From the NCBI RefSeq assembly GCF_000092865.1, contig NC_014151.1:3286001-3350000 (forward strand): a DNA stretch of 64,000 nt. Direction: 5' to 3'. The position numbers and the translations under genes were made by a program. Positions 29,592-37,633 of the stretch are shown here, piece after piece (the stretch's first letter is position 1; each line of letters starts with the position of its first letter). The notes under the pieces are model-generated. The model ran no database searches, was not told the origin of the DNA, and saw nothing but the letters and a program-made list of their open reading frames with translations. Source of the stretch: Cellulomonas flavigena DSM 20109 (GTDB taxonomy: Bacteria; Actinomycetota; Actinomycetes; Actinomycetales; Cellulomonadaceae).

Positions 29592-31018
29592 GCGGCTCCT
29601 GGTACCCGCTGGCGTGGACCGACCCCGTCCCGGGCGACCCCGCGGCGGTGCGCGACGCAGCCCGCCGCTACGACGCGGTCGCGCAGCGCATCACCCGCGC
29701 GACGGCCGACCTGCGGGAGGTCGGGGCAGGCGTCGTGGGCACGTCGCAGGCTGTCGACGAGCTCCGCGCCCGCGCCGAGGAGACGGCCGAGCGCATCGCC
29801 GCCGCACGCGAGCGCTACGCCACGACCGCCGCGGCGCTCGCCGACTACGCCGACGGGCTGGCCCACGCGCAGTCCCCCGCGCAGGACGCGCTCGACGCGG
29901 CCCGCCGTGCCGCACAGGCCGTCGACGACGCGGGGCGTGACGTGCAGCGCTGGGCCCGGCAGGCCACCGAGGCGGTCGACGCGGCCGAGGCCGCCGCCTA
30001 CGAGCGGCTCGCCGAGTCCGCCCGCGAGGCCCGCGACGACGCCGAACGGGCCCTGTCCCGAGCTCGCGAGCTGCTCGACCAGGCCGTCGCCGCCCGCGAC
30101 GCCGCCGCCCAGCGCGCCCGGGACCTCGTCTCACGCGTCCTCGGTGCCGACGGGCTGGCGGACTCGCTCTGGTCGGCCCTCGGCAGGGGCGCCTCGGCCG
30201 TGGGGTCGTGGTTCACCGACGTCGGGCACTGGTTCTACGACCACGTCGACGAGATCGCTACCGTGCTGGGCGTCGCCGCGCTGCTCCTCGCCTGGGTACC
30301 CGTCCTCGGCCAGGCGCTGGCCGCGGCGGCTCTCATCGCCGGGGCACTGCAGCTCGCCCGCGACCTGCACCTCGCGCTGACGACTGATGCGGGTTGGCGG
30401 GACGTCGCCCTGGGGGCCCTCGGGCTCGTGACGTTCGGCGTCGGACGGCTGGCGGGTCAGGGCCTGCGCCTGGCCGCCAACAACGCCCGCGCGGCGCAGG
30501 GGCTGCGGACGCTGCCGGTGGCGGGGCAGGCGGCGGGTGCCGGCGCCCGAGGTGGCGCTGCTGCCCAGGGCGCGCGGGCATCACTGCGTCGAGGCATCGA
30601 CACACGCCTCGGGCACGGACAGACGTGGAGCTCCTCGAGGCTGTGGTCGGTCATGCGCCCTGGCGCGATCGCTCAAGACGTCCTGCACGACCTCACCGGC
30701 GTCGCCCGGTACGCCAGGAACTCGAACCTGGCACCCAGCAGCGGGCTGCTCGGCCACGTCGCGCGTCCCGTCGACGTGCTGGAGAACGCCTTCAGCGAAG
30801 GCGCTCACGCACTGCGCAACACCGCACCGGGGATGGAACGGGTCACCACACTGCTCGGCGACGCCGGGGCGGCGCGCGACATGCGCTTCCTCGCGAGCGC
30901 CGGGAGCAGCCTCGGCCAGTCCGGCGCTGCTCTCCGGGGCTGGGCCGCAGGACGGGGCGCCCTCCAGGTCGTGGACGTGGGGATCGTCGTCGACAGCGTC
31001 TTACCGAAGGAGGGATGA
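29588..31018 (+). CDS. Long helical protein with central membrane segments, type VII effector-like
   Basis: A 476-residue protein of unknown function. Residues 1-185 are Ala/Arg/Glu-rich and predicted as long coiled coils starting with GSWYPLAWTDPVPGDPAAV, as in N-terminal WXG/LXG domains. Residues 222-258 (ATVLGVAALLLAWVPVLGQ and onward) and 273-289 are hydrophobic and could insert into a membrane. The C-terminal 190 residues are Gly/Ala-rich, then less GC-biased with TWSSSRLWSVMRPG and ARNSNLAPSSGLLGHV. There is no recognised catalytic toxin domain. Genes on both sides overlap it by four bases. A secreted effector or pore protein is inference. Confidence 0.7.
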   Translation: MSGSWYPLAWTDPVPGDPAAVRDAARRYDAVAQRITRATADLREVGAGVVGTSQAVDELRARAEETAERIAAARERYATTAAALADYADGLAHAQSPAQDALDAARRAAQAVDDAGRDVQRWARQATEAVDAAEAAAYERLAESAREARDDAERALSRARELLDQAVAARDAAAQRARDLVSRVLGADGLADSLWSALGRGASAVGSWFTDVGHWFYDHVDEIATVLGVAALLLAWVPVLGQALAAAALIAGALQLARDLHLALTTDAGWRDVALGALGLVTFGVGRLAGQGLRLAANNARAAQGLRTLPVAGQAAGAGARGGAAAQGARASLRRGIDTRLGHGQTWSSSRLWSVMRPGAIAQDVLHDLTGVARYARNSNLAPSSGLLGHVARPVDVLENAFSEGAHALRNTAPGMERVTTLLGDAGAARDMRFLASAGSSLGQSGAALRGWAAGRGALQVVDVGIVVDSVLPKEG

Positions 31019-31023
31019 GAGCA

Positions 31024-31629
31024 GTGCTCATGAGGATCCTGGACGCCGAGTGGCGTTACCCCGACGAGGAGCACTGGGTGTCATGGGACCCGGGCGACCG
31101 GATCGACGCTGTCGCTGCGGAGCTCGCACGCCGCGTCGCCACTACCCCCACCGGCGCCGCGCACCTGCACCGCAGCATCGTCGCGGTCAACAGGTCCGCC
31201 TTGACCAAGGGCAACACGGTCGGGCAATCCGCGCTGTGGATCCCCGACCCCGGCACGGGCGAGGTCCGTGGCGTCGTGGAGGTGTCGGTCAGCGCATTCA
31301 CTCACCCCCGCCAGGCCACGCCCGAGGCGTTCGTCGCCCGCAACTGGCGCCGTGACTACGGCGGCTGGCGCGTGAGGATCACCGAGCGCGCTGCCGAGGT
31401 CTTCGAGTGCCAGGCAGGCCGTGGTGTCGTCGAGACCATCGTCGGGCGCCTGCGCGGCGAACGCACCGTGCAGGCCTACTCCTCGTTCTTCGTCTTCCCC
31501 CACGACGGCACCCCCGAGGCCGTCCAGCTCGCCTTCAACACCGTCCACCTCGACCAGCTCGTCGAGCTCACGACCCTCGGGCGCAGCATCACCGACTCCC
31601 TGGAGATCACGACAGGCCCGGCGACGTGA
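31024..31629 (+). CDS. Hypothetical protein, third gene of the WXG100 cassette
   Basis: A 201-residue soluble protein that I do not recognise. The AAGGAGG at 31007-31013 is too close to the ATG at 31015 (which overlaps the previous stop) and correctly spaced for this GTG at 31024; an ATG at 31030 is also possible. The sequence has the pattern of an alternating beta-strand domain ending in FFVFPHDGTPEAVQLAFNTV and a helix LDQLVELTTLGRSI. The next protein ends in a similar strand-plus-helix (LLLSFSTPLVGLRDAV), so the two may be distant paralogues. Position suggests immunity protein or secretion chaperone. Confidence 0.7.
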   Translation: MLMRILDAEWRYPDEEHWVSWDPGDRIDAVAAELARRVATTPTGAAHLHRSIVAVNRSALTKGNTVGQSALWIPDPGTGEVRGVVEVSVSAFTHPRQATPEAFVARNWRRDYGGWRVRITERAAEVFECQAGRGVVETIVGRLRGERTVQAYSSFFVFPHDGTPEAVQLAFNTVHLDQLVELTTLGRSITDSLEITTGPAT

Positions 31630-32249
31630 CGGCCAGCGCACCACGCCACGCAACGACGGGCACGGTCGGCGTGGTGCTCCCGGCCGACTGGCACGTCGTG
31701 GACCTGGCGACCGACGCGACCCGGCACGCGGGGGTCACCGCGCTCGTCGACGCCCAGCTCCCCCGGCGCGACGACGTCGCGACCGTGCGCCGCCGATTGC
31801 GCCGCGACGTCGAGGAGCAGTCCCGCCGGGCCGCGCAGGCCGGCGGCCGGTTCAGCGCGTACATGCTGGACGTGGTCGGCCCTGTCCCGCTGCCGGCGGT
31901 GATCACCGCCTACCGCACGCCGGGCGCGCTCGCCACGGACGACGACCTGCGTGCCCTGGCGGACACGCTCACGGCGCGCCTGGGCCCGGCCGGCACGGTC
32001 GACGCGGGCGCCGGCCCGCTCGGGCCGGTCCTGCGCGCGGTGTCGCAGCGGCCGGCCGCGGACGAGCACGGGCCGGACCTGCTCGTCGGCGAGTACTGGT
32101 CCGACCCGGACGACGGCGACGGCCTGCTCCTGCTGTCGTTCTCGACCCCGCTCGTCGGGCTGCGCGACGCGGTCCTCGAGCTCTTCGACACCGTCGCCGG
32201 GTCCGTCCACCACGTCGACGGCACCCCGGCTGCGGCCCGTGGCCGGTGA
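31626..32249 (+). CDS. Hypothetical protein, fourth gene of the WXG100 cassette
   Basis: A 207-residue soluble protein without recognised family. It opens with GTVGVVLPADWHVVDLATD, has an Arg-rich helix (ATVRRRLRRDVEEQSRRA), and ends with LLLSFSTPLVGLRDAVLELF, similar in layout to the end of the preceding protein. Strand/helix alternation recalls small Mog1/PsbP-like folds, but this is weak. The GTG start overlaps the preceding stop by GTGA (31626-31629). It closes the four-gene coupled chain; a short AT-richer gap follows. Chaperone or immunity function is inferred from position only. Confidence 0.7.
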   Translation: MTASAPRHATTGTVGVVLPADWHVVDLATDATRHAGVTALVDAQLPRRDDVATVRRRLRRDVEEQSRRAAQAGGRFSAYMLDVVGPVPLPAVITAYRTPGALATDDDLRALADTLTARLGPAGTVDAGAGPLGPVLRAVSQRPAADEHGPDLLVGEYWSDPDDGDGLLLLSFSTPLVGLRDAVLELFDTVAGSVHHVDGTPAAARGR

Positions 32250-32288
32250 GCGCGCGCTCGACACGCGGCCTCAGCCGTTCAGGCCTAT

Positions 32289-32305
32289 GTTCGAACAATA
32301 CGAAC
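32289..32305. promoter_or_regulatory. Inverted repeat before the antitoxin gene
   Basis: GTTCG (32289) and CGAAC (32301-32305) flank AACAATA in the most AT-rich gap of this region, 41 bases before the antitoxin ATG. TACACT at 32311 could be a -10. A site for autoregulation by the helix-turn-helix antitoxin is plausible. Confidence 0.45.
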
Positions 32306-32345
32306 ACGCTTACACTTCGTACTCCGCCGTTCGCCAGGAGCACGC

Positions 32346-32888
32346 ATGAGTGCAGCACTCGCCCCGCACACCTATCTGCCCAGCGACGCTGCGACCGAGC
32401 AGATTGCTGAGGTCCGCAGCTTCCTCAAGGCACAGGGTGCCCGCGGCACTGACGTGACCCCGCGCTACCTCCTCGTCGGAAGCTCCGAGGGAGAGCAGGT
32501 CGAGCTGCCCCGGCCCATCTACGAGGCACTGCTCCTCGTCGCCGACTCGCTCGCCGCAGGCAAGGCGGTGACCGTCGCACCGGAGGCGACACTGCTGACG
32601 ACGCAGCAGGCCGCCGACCTGCTCGGTGTGTCACGACCGACCGTCGTCCGGCTGATCGATGCGGGCTCACTCCCGAGCGAGCGACACGGCAACCGTCGGC
32701 GGATCCGGCTCGGCGACCTCCTCTCTTACCGGGAGCAGCGGCGCGCGGAGCAGTACGCCATGTTGGCGGCGACCGCAGTCGACATCGACGACGAGGACGA
32801 CATCGACCAGGTCCGGCAGCACCTGAAGGACGCGCGTCGCGCCGTTGCCTCCCGCAGACGCGCGGCGGCGTCCTCGTCCGACGACTGA
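32346..32888 (+). CDS. Excisionase-family helix-turn-helix antitoxin
   Basis: A 180-residue protein with an N-terminal ~75-residue domain and a MerR/excisionase-type DNA-binding domain at about 79-130 (LLTTQQAADLLGVSRPTVVR, LPSERHGNRRRIRLGDLL), followed by an acidic linker and basic tail. In actinobacteria this architecture is the antitoxin of a PIN-domain toxin encoded just downstream. The ATG follows CAGGAG. Here the downstream PIN gene (32898) is broken, so the antitoxin is an orphan locally. The base composition of 32.3-33.1 kb is less GC-rich than its surroundings, which suggests acquisition. Confidence 0.85.
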   Translation: MSAALAPHTYLPSDAATEQIAEVRSFLKAQGARGTDVTPRYLLVGSSEGEQVELPRPIYEALLLVADSLAAGKAVTVAPEATLLTTQQAADLLGVSRPTVVRLIDAGSLPSERHGNRRRIRLGDLLSYREQRRAEQYAMLAATAVDIDDEDDIDQVRQHLKDARRAVASRRRAAASSSDD

Positions 32889-32897
32889 CTCGACATC

Positions 32898-33113
32898 GTG
32901 TGCGCCGCCCTCCTGGACACGTGCGTGCTCTGGCCCAGCCTCCAGCGCGACGTCCTGCTGTCCTTCGCGATCGAAGGCCTGTACGAGCACGTCGTGGCAG
33001 CGGCCGTCGTGGGCGGCGTCGGCGTGATCGTGACCGACAACCTGTCGGACTTCCCGCCGTCCGCCGTGCCTCGGCGCATCGACGTCAGGACGGCGGCACT
33101 GCGGAAGGCGTGA
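32898..33113 (+). pseudogene. PIN-domain toxin (VapC-like) with internal deletion
   Basis: A 71-codon frame whose first part (ALLDTCVLWPSLQRDVLLSF) matches the N-terminus, with the first catalytic Asp, of a known ~190-residue PIN toxin family that follows this antitoxin type. Its second part (EHVVAAAVVGGVGVIVTDNL) matches the family's third motif. From recall of the family, about 65 residues between them are missing in frame at the junction GLY/EHV, including the central acidic residue, and the C-terminal ~70 residues after RRIDV are absent. The reading frame is intact but an active nuclease is not expected. The GTG start is ten bases after the antitoxin stop. Confidence 0.75.
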
Positions 33114-33137
33114 CCGAGCTACGGGTGCGACCACCCC

Positions 33138-35171
33138 TCACCCCCGCAGCACCAGCACCTCAGCCGCCTCGAGCACCAGGGCGTCCCCCACCTCCACGGT
33201 CCGCCCCGTCAGCAGGTCCTCCCCCGCCACCTGTGACGTCACGGTCACCGGCGACGCCCCGTGGTGCAGCACGAACGTGAAGGTCGCGCCGTCGGGCGCG
33301 ACGCGGCGCGTGACCTCGACGCCCTCGTCGTCGGCGTGCGGCCCGACCAGCCCGTACCCGGTGAGCACGTGCCGCAGCACGCGCCCGACGCCCGCGTCGT
33401 CCAGGCCGGTCGCGACGTGCCACGCCGCACCGTCCCCGCGCCGCGACCGCGTCACCGCGGGACGGCCCGCGTAGAAGTCGGCCCCGTAGGTCCCGATCAC
33501 CTCCGTGCCGGCCTCCGGCACGAGCAGCTCGAACACGAGCGTCGCGTCGTGCGTCGTGGCCTCGTCGTCGAGCACGAGCGTCACCGGGTTCGCGGCGCCC
33601 GGGAGCCCAGAGTCCGTCTCCTCGACGCGCGTGCCGAGCAGCGGGTCGAGCGGGGGCACACCGAGGTACGCGTTGTCGTCCTCGTCGACGCGTCCGCCGT
33701 AGAACGTCGTGACGAGCGTGCCGCCACGCTCGACGTGCGCGGTGAGGCGTGCGGCGACGTCGCCCTTCAGCAGGTGCAGCACCGGCGCGACGACCACGTC
33801 GTACGCCGCGAGGTCCGCCGTCACCGGGACCACGTCGACCTCGGCGTTCGCCGCCCACAGCGCCCGGTGGTACTGCAGGAGCGTCTGCAGGTACGACACG
33901 TGGCGGTTGTACCCGTCGGTCATCTCGACGGCCCACCACGAGTCCCAGTCGAGCAGCAGCGCGACGCGGGCGGGCGTCCGGGCGCCCAGGAGCGCCGGCC
34001 CCGTGCGCGCCAGGGCGGCCCCCAGGTCCGCCGCCTCACGGAAGACACGCGTGTCGGTGCGCCCCGAGTGGTCGATGAGCGCGCCGTGGTACTTCTCGCA
34101 CGCGCCCTTCGACTGCCGCATCTGGAAGTACAGGGTCGCGTCGGCGCCGTGCGCGACGGACTGCCACGTCCACAGCCCCAGGACGCCGGGCCGCTTGACG
34201 GGGTTGACGTCGCGCGAGGCCGTGATCGACGGCGTCTGCTCCATGACCCAGAACGGCTGCCCGTCCTTCAGCCCGCGCATGGCGGCGTGCGTGGCGGCCA
34301 TGCGGGCGGCCGTGCGCAGCGGGTCGTCGGGCAGCGGCGGATAGTTGTCCCAGGACACGAAGTCGAGGTCGTCGGCCCAGCGGTGGTAGTCGACCGGCTG
34401 GTAGAAGCCCATGAGGTTGGTCGTCGCCGGCAGCGACGAGTGCGCGCGGATCGCCGCGCGCTCGGCGACGAACCCCTCGCGCAGCCGGTCCGACATGTAC
34501 CGCCGGTAGTCCAGCGTGATGCCCTGGAACGCCGTGTGGTTCGGCCCGCGCCAGTGCTCCGACAGCATCGACGGCGGTACGACCTCCTCCCAGTCGCCGT
34601 AGACGTGCGACCAGAACAGCGTGGTCCAGGCGTCGTTGAGACGCTCGAGCGTGCCGTACCGCGCGCGCAGCCAGTCACGGAAGCCGGCCGCGCACAGGTC
34701 GCAGTAGCAGGCACCGCCGTACTCGTTGCCGACGTGCCACGCGACGACCGCCGGGTGGTCGCCGTACCGCTGCGCGAGCGCATCGGCCATCGCGACCGAC
34801 AGTCTCCGGAAGTCCGGCGACGACGGGCAGTGGTTGTGCCGCTGCCCGTGGACGTGCCGGCGGCCCTCGAAGTCGACGCGGCACGCGTCGGGGTAGGCCC
34901 GCGCGAGCCACGGCGGCATCGCTCCGCTCGGCGTGGCGAGGACCACGTCCCGTCCCTCGCGGTGGGCCCGCTCGACGATCGCGTCGAGCCGCGAGAAGTC
35001 GTACCGCCCCTCGCGCGGCTCGGTGTGCGCCCACGCGAACACGCCGACCGTGAGCGTGGTGACGTGGGCGAGGTCGAACGCCGCGTGGTCCTCGTCCCAG
35101 ACCTCGACCGGCCACTGCTCCGGGTTGTAGTCACCGCCGTAGCGGATGTGGTCACCGACGGGCAGGGGCAC
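33138..35171 (-). CDS. GH42 beta-galactosidase
   Basis: A 677-residue cytosolic glycosidase removing terminal beta-galactose (or alpha-L-arabinose in some members). GH42 features are YGGDYNPEQWP at the start, the acid/base Glu 150 in WHVGNEYG, the nucleophile Glu 311 in WVMEQTP, and a Cys cluster (115, 155, 157, 160) matching the family zinc site. A trimerisation Rossmann-like domain and a small beta-domain follow. No signal peptide. The GTG at 35171 has GGAGG just upstream. It is the last gene of the leftward transporter operon, so its substrate probably comes in through that importer. Confidence 0.95.
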   Translation of the reverse strand: MPLPVGDHIRYGGDYNPEQWPVEVWDEDHAAFDLAHVTTLTVGVFAWAHTEPREGRYDFSRLDAIVERAHREGRDVVLATPSGAMPPWLARAYPDACRVDFEGRRHVHGQRHNHCPSSPDFRRLSVAMADALAQRYGDHPAVVAWHVGNEYGGACYCDLCAAGFRDWLRARYGTLERLNDAWTTLFWSHVYGDWEEVVPPSMLSEHWRGPNHTAFQGITLDYRRYMSDRLREGFVAERAAIRAHSSLPATTNLMGFYQPVDYHRWADDLDFVSWDNYPPLPDDPLRTAARMAATHAAMRGLKDGQPFWVMEQTPSITASRDVNPVKRPGVLGLWTWQSVAHGADATLYFQMRQSKGACEKYHGALIDHSGRTDTRVFREAADLGAALARTGPALLGARTPARVALLLDWDSWWAVEMTDGYNRHVSYLQTLLQYHRALWAANAEVDVVPVTADLAAYDVVVAPVLHLLKGDVAARLTAHVERGGTLVTTFYGGRVDEDDNAYLGVPPLDPLLGTRVEETDSGLPGAANPVTLVLDDEATTHDATLVFELLVPEAGTEVIGTYGADFYAGRPAVTRSRRGDGAAWHVATGLDDAGVGRVLRHVLTGYGLVGPHADDEGVEVTRRVAPDGATFTFVLHHGASPVTVTSQVAGEDLLTGRTVEVGDALVLEAAEVLVLRG

Positions 35172-35192
35172 GGGTCCTCCAGGGAACGGGGG

Positions 35193-35909
35193 TCAGGACG
35201 GGGGCGTGTCCGGCTCCGCCGGTGCGGTGAACCGCTCGGTGGCGTCGCGCACGGCGGGGTCGGTGGTGGTGACGACCGCGAACGCCAGCAGCCCCGACAG
35301 CATCACCAGCACCCAGTCGGACGTGAACAGCACGATGCCCACGCTCAGCACGACGAGCGACAGCGCACCGAGCCCGACCAGGGGCTTCATCGCGAGGTAG
35401 TAGGCGGCCAGGCGTGCGACGTCGCGCGTGCGCAGGCTGAGGCGCGAGGACAGCGCCATCGCCAGGACGGCCCACACCAGCACGGCCACCGCGATCAGGA
35501 CGAGCACGAGCCCGTACCCGCTGGGCACACCGGCGGCGTCGAGCGACGCGAGCGAGAACGCGATGACCGCGAGGACCAGCACGGTCGGCACCCACCACCG
35601 CAGCACGTCGAGCACGTTGAGCGCGTACCCGCGCCAGAAGTGCCGGCCCGGGGACAGGTCGCGGTCGGCGACGAACCGGCGCCACGCGAACATCGCGGCG
35701 GCGAGCGCCGGGCCCATGGGCACGGCGAACAGGGCGACGAGCCAGACGTTGCCCGCGTCACCCGCGAGGAACGGCACGAGCGCGAGCGGCAGCCCGCCGG
35801 TGAGCACGGTGAGCAGGCTGATGACCAGGGCCCACAGGACGACGGCCGCACCGCGCGACAGCGGACCGGCCCCGACCTCGTCGAGGTCGTCACGGCGCAC
35901 CACGCTCAC
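35193..35909 (-). CDS. DUF624 (YesL-like) membrane protein
   Basis: A 238-residue protein with five to six hydrophobic segments (for example GAAVVLWALVISLLTVLTGG and WVPTVLVLAVIAFSLASL), matching YesL/DUF624 proteins. These sit beside LplABC-type sugar importers in many Gram-positive bacteria; their role is unknown. The GTG overlaps the stop of the GH39 gene by GTGA (35906-35909), and the GH42 gene follows 21 bases after its stop. Confidence 0.85.
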   Translation of the reverse strand: MSVVRRDDLDEVGAGPLSRGAAVVLWALVISLLTVLTGGLPLALVPFLAGDAGNVWLVALFAVPMGPALAAAMFAWRRFVADRDLSPGRHFWRGYALNVLDVLRWWVPTVLVLAVIAFSLASLDAAGVPSGYGLVLVLIAVAVLVWAVLAMALSSRLSLRTRDVARLAAYYLAMKPLVGLGALSLVVLSVGIVLFTSDWVLVMLSGLLAFAVVTTTDPAVRDATERFTAPAEPDTPPS

Positions 35910-37450
35910 GCCTCCCGTCGCTCGTGTCGGGCGACGAGCCGGTCGTCGTCGACACCGAGCAGGCGGCGGTCGTCGAGGCCCTCGTGGTGCGTGGGCGTCA
36001 CGGGCGTCAGCTCGACGAACGTCACCTCGTGGCGCGCCAGGGCGAGGTCGAGGTCGATGCGCCCGTCGGCCGCGCGTGCCACGTCGTGCGAGACGGCCGG
36101 GCGCGCGCACGCGTGCAGCAGGTCGAGCTCGCGCGCGGTCGGCGACATGGGACGCCCCAGCTCGCGCCACGCGGCGAACGCGTTGCCGTCCTGCTCGTTC
36201 ACGCGCTCGCGCAGCACGAACGCCGCGTCGCCACGCACCGGGAGGGACAGCTCGACGCGGTGCTCCGCGGCGTCCGCACCCTCGGTGCCGCCGACCGGCT
36301 GCCACGCGAGCACGGTGACGCGCCCGTCGGGGTCGGCGCACACGAGGTGGTCGTCGCCGCGTGCGAGGACGTCACGGCCCATGCGGGCCATGAACGCGTA
36401 CAGGTGGTACGTGGGCTTGGCGACCTGCCGGTGCGTGAGCATGCCGAACCCGCCGTGGAAGAACGACGTCGGCACGTTCGCCTCCTCGAAGACGTCGCAG
36501 AACGTCCAGTAGGAGAACGAGTCGACGACGTCGCCGCCGCCCGCGAGCACCGGCGCGAGGAAAGCCGCGTTGTACGCGGTGTCGTGGATCGGGTTGTCCG
36601 GGCGGTACGAGGTGTTGAACTCCGTGATGTGCACGGGCAGGCCGGCCAGGCGCGTGTCCGCCAGGTAGCGGCCGGCTGCGCCGAACTGGTCGAGGAGCTC
36701 CTGCGGCGGCATCTGCGTCTGGTAGACGCCGAACGGGATCCGCTCCGGCATCCCCGAGGAGTACGCGTGCCGGGTGACGAAGTCGATCGGCACGTCGCGC
36801 TCGGTCACGAAGTCGGCGAACGGCTTCCACCACTCGTCGTCCGACCCGCCACAGATGGCCGGGCCGCCGACCTGCAGGTCCGCGTCGACGTCCTTGATGC
36901 CGCGCGCCGTCTCCTCGTACAGACGGAAGTACGCCTCCTGGTCGGCGTCCTTCCAGAAGACCGTGAGGTTGGGCTCGTTCCACACCTCGATCGGCCAGCG
37001 CCGCACCTCGTCGATGCCGTACCGCTCGATCGAGTGCCGCAGGAACGCCTGCACGAGCGCGACCCACTCGCCGTGGTCGCGCGGCGGGGTGACGTTGCCC
37101 TTCCACCAGAACACCGTCTGGTCGCCGGACGCGAGCTGCGAGGGCATGAACCCGAGCTCGACGAACGGCCGGATGCCGAGGGACAGGAAGTGGTCGTGGA
37201 CCTGGTCCACGTAGGTCCACGCGTAGCGCGTGTGCGTGCGGCCGTCGATCTCGTCCGTGCGCAGCACGCCCATGTCGTCCGACAGCAGCCCGTGCCCGCG
37301 GATGTGCCGGAACCCGATGTCGCGCTGCACCTGCGCGAGCGAGTCGCGGTAGTCCGCGCGCAGCGCGAGGTTCATGCGGCCGGTGCCGACGCAGGCGCGC
37401 CACGCGTCGGGCAGCGGGCCGGAGGGCTGGGCGGGGACGACGGTGCGCAC
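35906..37450 (-). CDS. GH39 beta-xylosidase-like glycosidase
   Basis: A 514-residue enzyme of GH39, a retaining family including beta-xylosidases. Acid/base Glu 159 is in EVWNEPN and nucleophile Glu 277 in HITEFNT; also FRHIRGHGLLSDDMGV, WNVYVDQ-type region as RYAWTYVDQVHDHF, and a C-terminal beta-sandwich. No signal peptide. The GTG at 37450 is preferred because GAGGAGG lies eight bases upstream; a longer reading to 37522 has no site. It follows two strong hairpins after the binding-protein gene and is coupled to the YesL-like gene. With GH42 next door the imported sugar may contain xylose and galactose or arabinose. Confidence 0.93.
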   Translation of the reverse strand: MRTVVPAQPSGPLPDAWRACVGTGRMNLALRADYRDSLAQVQRDIGFRHIRGHGLLSDDMGVLRTDEIDGRTHTRYAWTYVDQVHDHFLSLGIRPFVELGFMPSQLASGDQTVFWWKGNVTPPRDHGEWVALVQAFLRHSIERYGIDEVRRWPIEVWNEPNLTVFWKDADQEAYFRLYEETARGIKDVDADLQVGGPAICGGSDDEWWKPFADFVTERDVPIDFVTRHAYSSGMPERIPFGVYQTQMPPQELLDQFGAAGRYLADTRLAGLPVHITEFNTSYRPDNPIHDTAYNAAFLAPVLAGGGDVVDSFSYWTFCDVFEEANVPTSFFHGGFGMLTHRQVAKPTYHLYAFMARMGRDVLARGDDHLVCADPDGRVTVLAWQPVGGTEGADAAEHRVELSLPVRGDAAFVLRERVNEQDGNAFAAWRELGRPMSPTARELDLLHACARPAVSHDVARAADGRIDLDLALARHEVTFVELTPVTPTHHEGLDDRRLLGVDDDRLVARHERREA

Positions 37451-37550
37451 GGGTGCGACCTCCTCAGCGACGGTGACGAGACGGTGCGGGTGCCGGCCCG
37501 GCGGCGGGACGGCGGGGACCACCTTCGCACGTGCGCGCGGTCCCGGGGGA

Positions 37551-37627
37551 CGTCCGGCACCCCGCGGGGTGCCGGACGCGACCGGGCCCGGCCACCCGCC
37601 CCGGGGGGAGGCGGGCGGCCGGGCCCG
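37551..37627 (-). terminator. Two hairpins between binding-protein and GH39 genes
   Basis: 37551-37578 is a perfect 28-base palindrome (arms CGTCCGGCACCCCG). Next to it, 37582-37600 pairs with 37610-37627 (cores CGGGCCCGGCC and GGCCGGGCCCG). They lie just after the binding-protein stop and upstream of the GH39 start in the direction of transcription. They could lower readthrough to the glycosidases or protect the upstream message. Confidence 0.7.
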
Positions 37628-37633
37628 TCGGCG

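Noticed and set aside
29304..32249. Complete type VII secretion locus
   Set aside because: No EccB, EccC, EccD, EccE or MycP gene is present; only substrate-like genes are seen.
32289..32305. LexA/SOS box
   Set aside because: The actinobacterial SOS box has CGAAC then GTTCG in convergent order; here the order is GTTCG then CGAAC, so it does not match.
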